NCBI RefSeq assembly: GCF_900109935.1 | Contig: NZ_FOBV01000006.1 | Location: 204,533-268,532 of the forward strand | Reading direction: 5' to 3' | From: Chryseobacterium taichungense | GTDB lineage: Bacteria > Bacteroidota > Bacteroidia > Flavobacteriales > Weeksellaceae | Length of the DNA stretch: 64,000 nucleotides | In this document: piece by piece, positions 62,094 to 64,000 of the stretch | Position numbering within the stretch: the first letter of the stretch is position 1 | How the letters are laid out: each line of letters opens with the position of its first letter | Translations under genes and position numbers: made by a program | Notes under the pieces: model-generated | Database searches by the model: none | What the model was told of the DNA's origin: nothing | What the model saw: only the letters and a program-made list of their open reading frames with translations

Positions 62094-63614
62094 ATGAAAA
62101 TAAATAGCTTTTTAGAACTGAAAGACTTTAAAAAAGTCATTATTGAAAAAGAAAAAATTGAACTCGATGAAACGCTTCTTACCAGAGTGGATGAAAGTTT
62201 TCAGTTTTTGAAAGAGTTTTCAAAGAATAAAGTAATATATGGTGTGAATACCGGTTTTGGACCGATGGCACAGTTCAAAATCAGTGATGAAGATACGCAT
62301 CAGCTTCAGTATAATCTGATCAGAAGCCATTCTTCCGGTATGGGAAATCCGCTTCCGGCTGACGAGGCAAAAGCTTGTATGCTGGCACGATTGAATACAT
62401 TATCTCTGGGGAAATCTGGAGTGCATCATTCTGTTGTGAAACTACTTAAAGAGTTAATAAACAGAGATATTACGCCGTTGATTTTCGAACACGGGGGTGT
62501 CGGGGCAAGCGGAGATTTGGTACAATTGGCTCACCTGGCTTTGGTTTTAATCGGTGAAGGTGAAGTTTTTTATAAAGGTGAAAGAAAACCGACCAAGGAA
62601 GTTTTCGAAATTGAGGGTTTAGAACCGATCCATGTTGAAATACGTGAAGGCCTGGCTTTAATGAACGGAACTTCTGTGATGTCAGGAATTGGTGTTGTTA
62701 ATGCTCATAAAGCCAATCAATTAACTGATATTTCTGTTAAATTATCATGTGCTATTAATGAAATTGTTCAGGCGTATGATGATCATTTGTCGGAAGTTTT
62801 AAATGGAACAAAACTTCACGCAGGACAGCAGAAAATTGCAGAAAAAATGCGTGCCCACTTGTCTGATAGTAAATTAATCAGAAAAAGAGCAGATCATTTA
62901 TATACCCACTTTGAAGAGCAGGAAAAAGTTTTCAAAGAAAAAGTTCAGGAATATTACTCTTTACGATGCGTTCCACAGATTTTAGGACCTGTTTTAGATA
63001 CGCTTGAGTATACGGAAAAAGTATTGGAGAATGAGATCAATTCAGCGAATGATAATCCGATTATTAACGTTGAAGATCAGCATGTTTATCATGGAGGAAA
63101 CTTTCACGGAGATTATATTTCCTTGGAAATGGATAAACTGAAAATTGTTGTTACCAAACTGACAATGTTGGCAGAAAGGCAATTGAATTATCTTTTAAAT
63201 TCTAAAATCAATGAAATTTTACCGCCTTTTGTAAATTTGGGTAAATTAGGCTTTAATTTCGGGATGCAGGGTGTTCAGTTTACGGCAACTTCTACGACGG
63301 CCGAAAGTCAGATGCTGTCAAATTCCATGTATGTTCACAGTATTCCTAATAATAATGATAATCAGGATATTGTAAGCATGGGGACAAATGCAGCTGTGAT
63401 CTGTAGAAAAGTTATTGAAAATGCTTTTGAAGTGCTGACGATTGAAGCGATTACCATTGTTCAGGCGATTGAATATCTTGGTTTTCAGGATAAAGTTTCG
63501 ACCGCAACGAAGGAATTGTATGACGAAATAAGAAGCATCATTCCGGCATTTTCCAATGATATGGTGATGTATCCGTATCTGGAAGAGGTGAAAAAATATT
63601 TAAAGACCATGTAA
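62094..63614 (+). CDS. Tyrosine ammonia-lyase of the flexirubin pathway, 506 aa
   Basis: MIO-type lyase. The prosthetic-group triad ASG is at 138-140 (GGVGASGDLVQL), the catalytic Tyr at 49 (VIYGVNTGFG), and H79 (LIRSHSSG) is the residue that gives tyrosine over phenylalanine preference in known TALs. Sequence is very close to the characterised Flavobacterium johnsoniae TAL in recall, including NFHGDYISLEMDK and EINSANDNPII. It makes 4-coumarate from tyrosine, the likely starter of the aryl polyene. Followed 71 nt later by the FabG-like gene. Histidine ammonia-lyase is a less likely reading because of H79. Confidence 0.92.
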   Translation: MKINSFLELKDFKKVIIEKEKIELDETLLTRVDESFQFLKEFSKNKVIYGVNTGFGPMAQFKISDEDTHQLQYNLIRSHSSGMGNPLPADEAKACMLARLNTLSLGKSGVHHSVVKLLKELINRDITPLIFEHGGVGASGDLVQLAHLALVLIGEGEVFYKGERKPTKEVFEIEGLEPIHVEIREGLALMNGTSVMSGIGVVNAHKANQLTDISVKLSCAINEIVQAYDDHLSEVLNGTKLHAGQQKIAEKMRAHLSDSKLIRKRADHLYTHFEEQEKVFKEKVQEYYSLRCVPQILGPVLDTLEYTEKVLENEINSANDNPIINVEDQHVYHGGNFHGDYISLEMDKLKIVVTKLTMLAERQLNYLLNSKINEILPPFVNLGKLGFNFGMQGVQFTATSTTAESQMLSNSMYVHSIPNNNDNQDIVSMGTNAAVICRKVIENAFEVLTIEAITIVQAIEYLGFQDKVSTATKELYDEIRSIIPAFSNDMVMYPYLEEVKKYLKTM

Positions 63615-63685
63615 TTTTTAACTGAGATCAGTTGTCTTTTAAATAATATAAAATTAAAAACAAAAACTAACATATAACGCAACAC

Positions 63686-64000
63686 ATGAAATGTGCAATC
63701 ATCACAGGTGGCTCTAGGGGAATTGGAAGGGCAATCTGTATAAAACTGGCAGAAGAAAAAAATTATCATATTCTGATAAATTATACTTCAAACGAAGCAG
63801 CAGCAAAGGAAACATTGGCTAAAGTTGAAGAATTGGACTCTACAGGCGAGATCCTGAAATTTGATGTAGGAAATGCAGAGGAAACCCAAAAAGTTTTAAC
63901 AGAGTGGCAGGAAAACAATCCAAAAGCAATTGTAGAAGTTATTGTAAATAATGCCGGAATTACCAGAGACGGATTGTTCATGTGGATGCCAAGTGAGGAT
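63686..64000 (+). CDS. SDR family 3-oxoacyl-ACP reductase-like (FabG), cut by the window end
   Basis: Starts ATG at 63686 and is open to the window end (105 residues visible). TGGSRGIG at 7-14 is the NADPH-binding turn, and NNAG at 88-91 followed by ITRDGLFMWM is typical of FabG. The catalytic Ser-Tyr-Lys lies outside the window. In flexirubin and other aryl-polyene clusters a dedicated ketoreductase of this type works with KS and dehydratase. The position straight after the tyrosine ammonia-lyase supports that. Confidence 0.88.
   Translation, partial: MKCAIITGGSRGIGRAICIKLAEEKNYHILINYTSNEAAAKETLAKVEELDSTGEILKFDVGNAEETQKVLTEWQENNPKAIVEVIVNNAGITRDGLFMWMPSED

Noticed and set aside
1..64000. 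tRNA, rRNA, tmRNA genes
   Set aside because: No cloverleaf with TTC-loop and acceptor pairing or rRNA stretch was recognised by eye; a tRNAscan or Infernal run would settle this.

Overview
The window reads as a chromosome segment of a flavobacterium, most likely Chryseobacterium or a close relative (Bacteroidota, Weeksellaceae). Reasons: promoters of the Bacteroidota type (TTTG, about 19-20 nt, TAnnTTTG), few Shine-Dalgarno sites, TonB-dependent receptors, low-GC housekeeping genes, secreted proteins that begin with a VGxNxxxPxATLD motif after the signal peptide, and the start of a flexirubin (aryl-polyene pigment) cluster at the right edge. No rRNA, tRNA, transposase or CRISPR array was seen.

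Layout. 1-1131: a 166-bp tandem repeat array, then a ThiF/MoeB-type adenylyltransferase. 1190-22560: an accessory surface-protein locus with four secreted proteins, one of 3613 residues built from eight LamG-like repeats. Three times the gene or operon is preceded by a strong promoter, a similar 5' UTR and a small leader ORF ending in or containing FSRPPP. The locus ends with an HU-like/DUF4469 protein. Its gaps (16.3-17.2, 17.8-18.5 and 22.6-23.7 kb) are packed with tandem and dispersed repeats. 23.7-29.8 kb: an outer-membrane receptor, two DUF5694 paralogs, and a LytS/LytTR two-component pair. 29.8-42 kb: aconitase, a WG-repeat protein, a TPP riboswitch with its TonB-dependent receptor, a membrane-anchored HU protein, thioesterase, hydroxyacid dehydrogenase, beta-lactamase-fold hydrolase, Ig-like lipoprotein and haem-binding protein. 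42-54 kb: NUDIX, XerD, dCMP deaminase, crotonase, katA/oxyR back to back, metK behind a SAM-II-like riboswitch, an ECF sigma factor with a 44-residue small protein, a YjjG-type phosphatase, and trpS. 52.5-58.2 kb: a minus-strand ileS-dksA-like-lspA-sanA run. 58.8-64 kb: a flexirubin-type region with CoA ligase, conserved secreted protein, halogenase-like flavoenzyme, tyrosine ammonia-lyase, and a FabG-like reductase cut by the window end.

How it fits together. The lyase would make 4-coumarate, the ligase could activate an aryl acid, the FabG-like enzyme would reduce the growing polyene, and the flavoenzyme would decorate the ring. KatA and the divergent 2-Cys OxyR form a peroxide-response unit. 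Thiamin supply is touched twice (ThiF-like protein and TPP-controlled receptor) and methionine metabolism once (SAM-sensing metK).

The best candidate for something undescribed is the FSRPPP leader cassette, present in three divergent copies. The peptide motif is kept while its codons change, including a serine switch between AGC and TCG. In the copy before the giant gene, the PPP codons lie just before the 5' arm of an 11-bp hairpin, the geometry expected of a ribosome-stalling attenuator.
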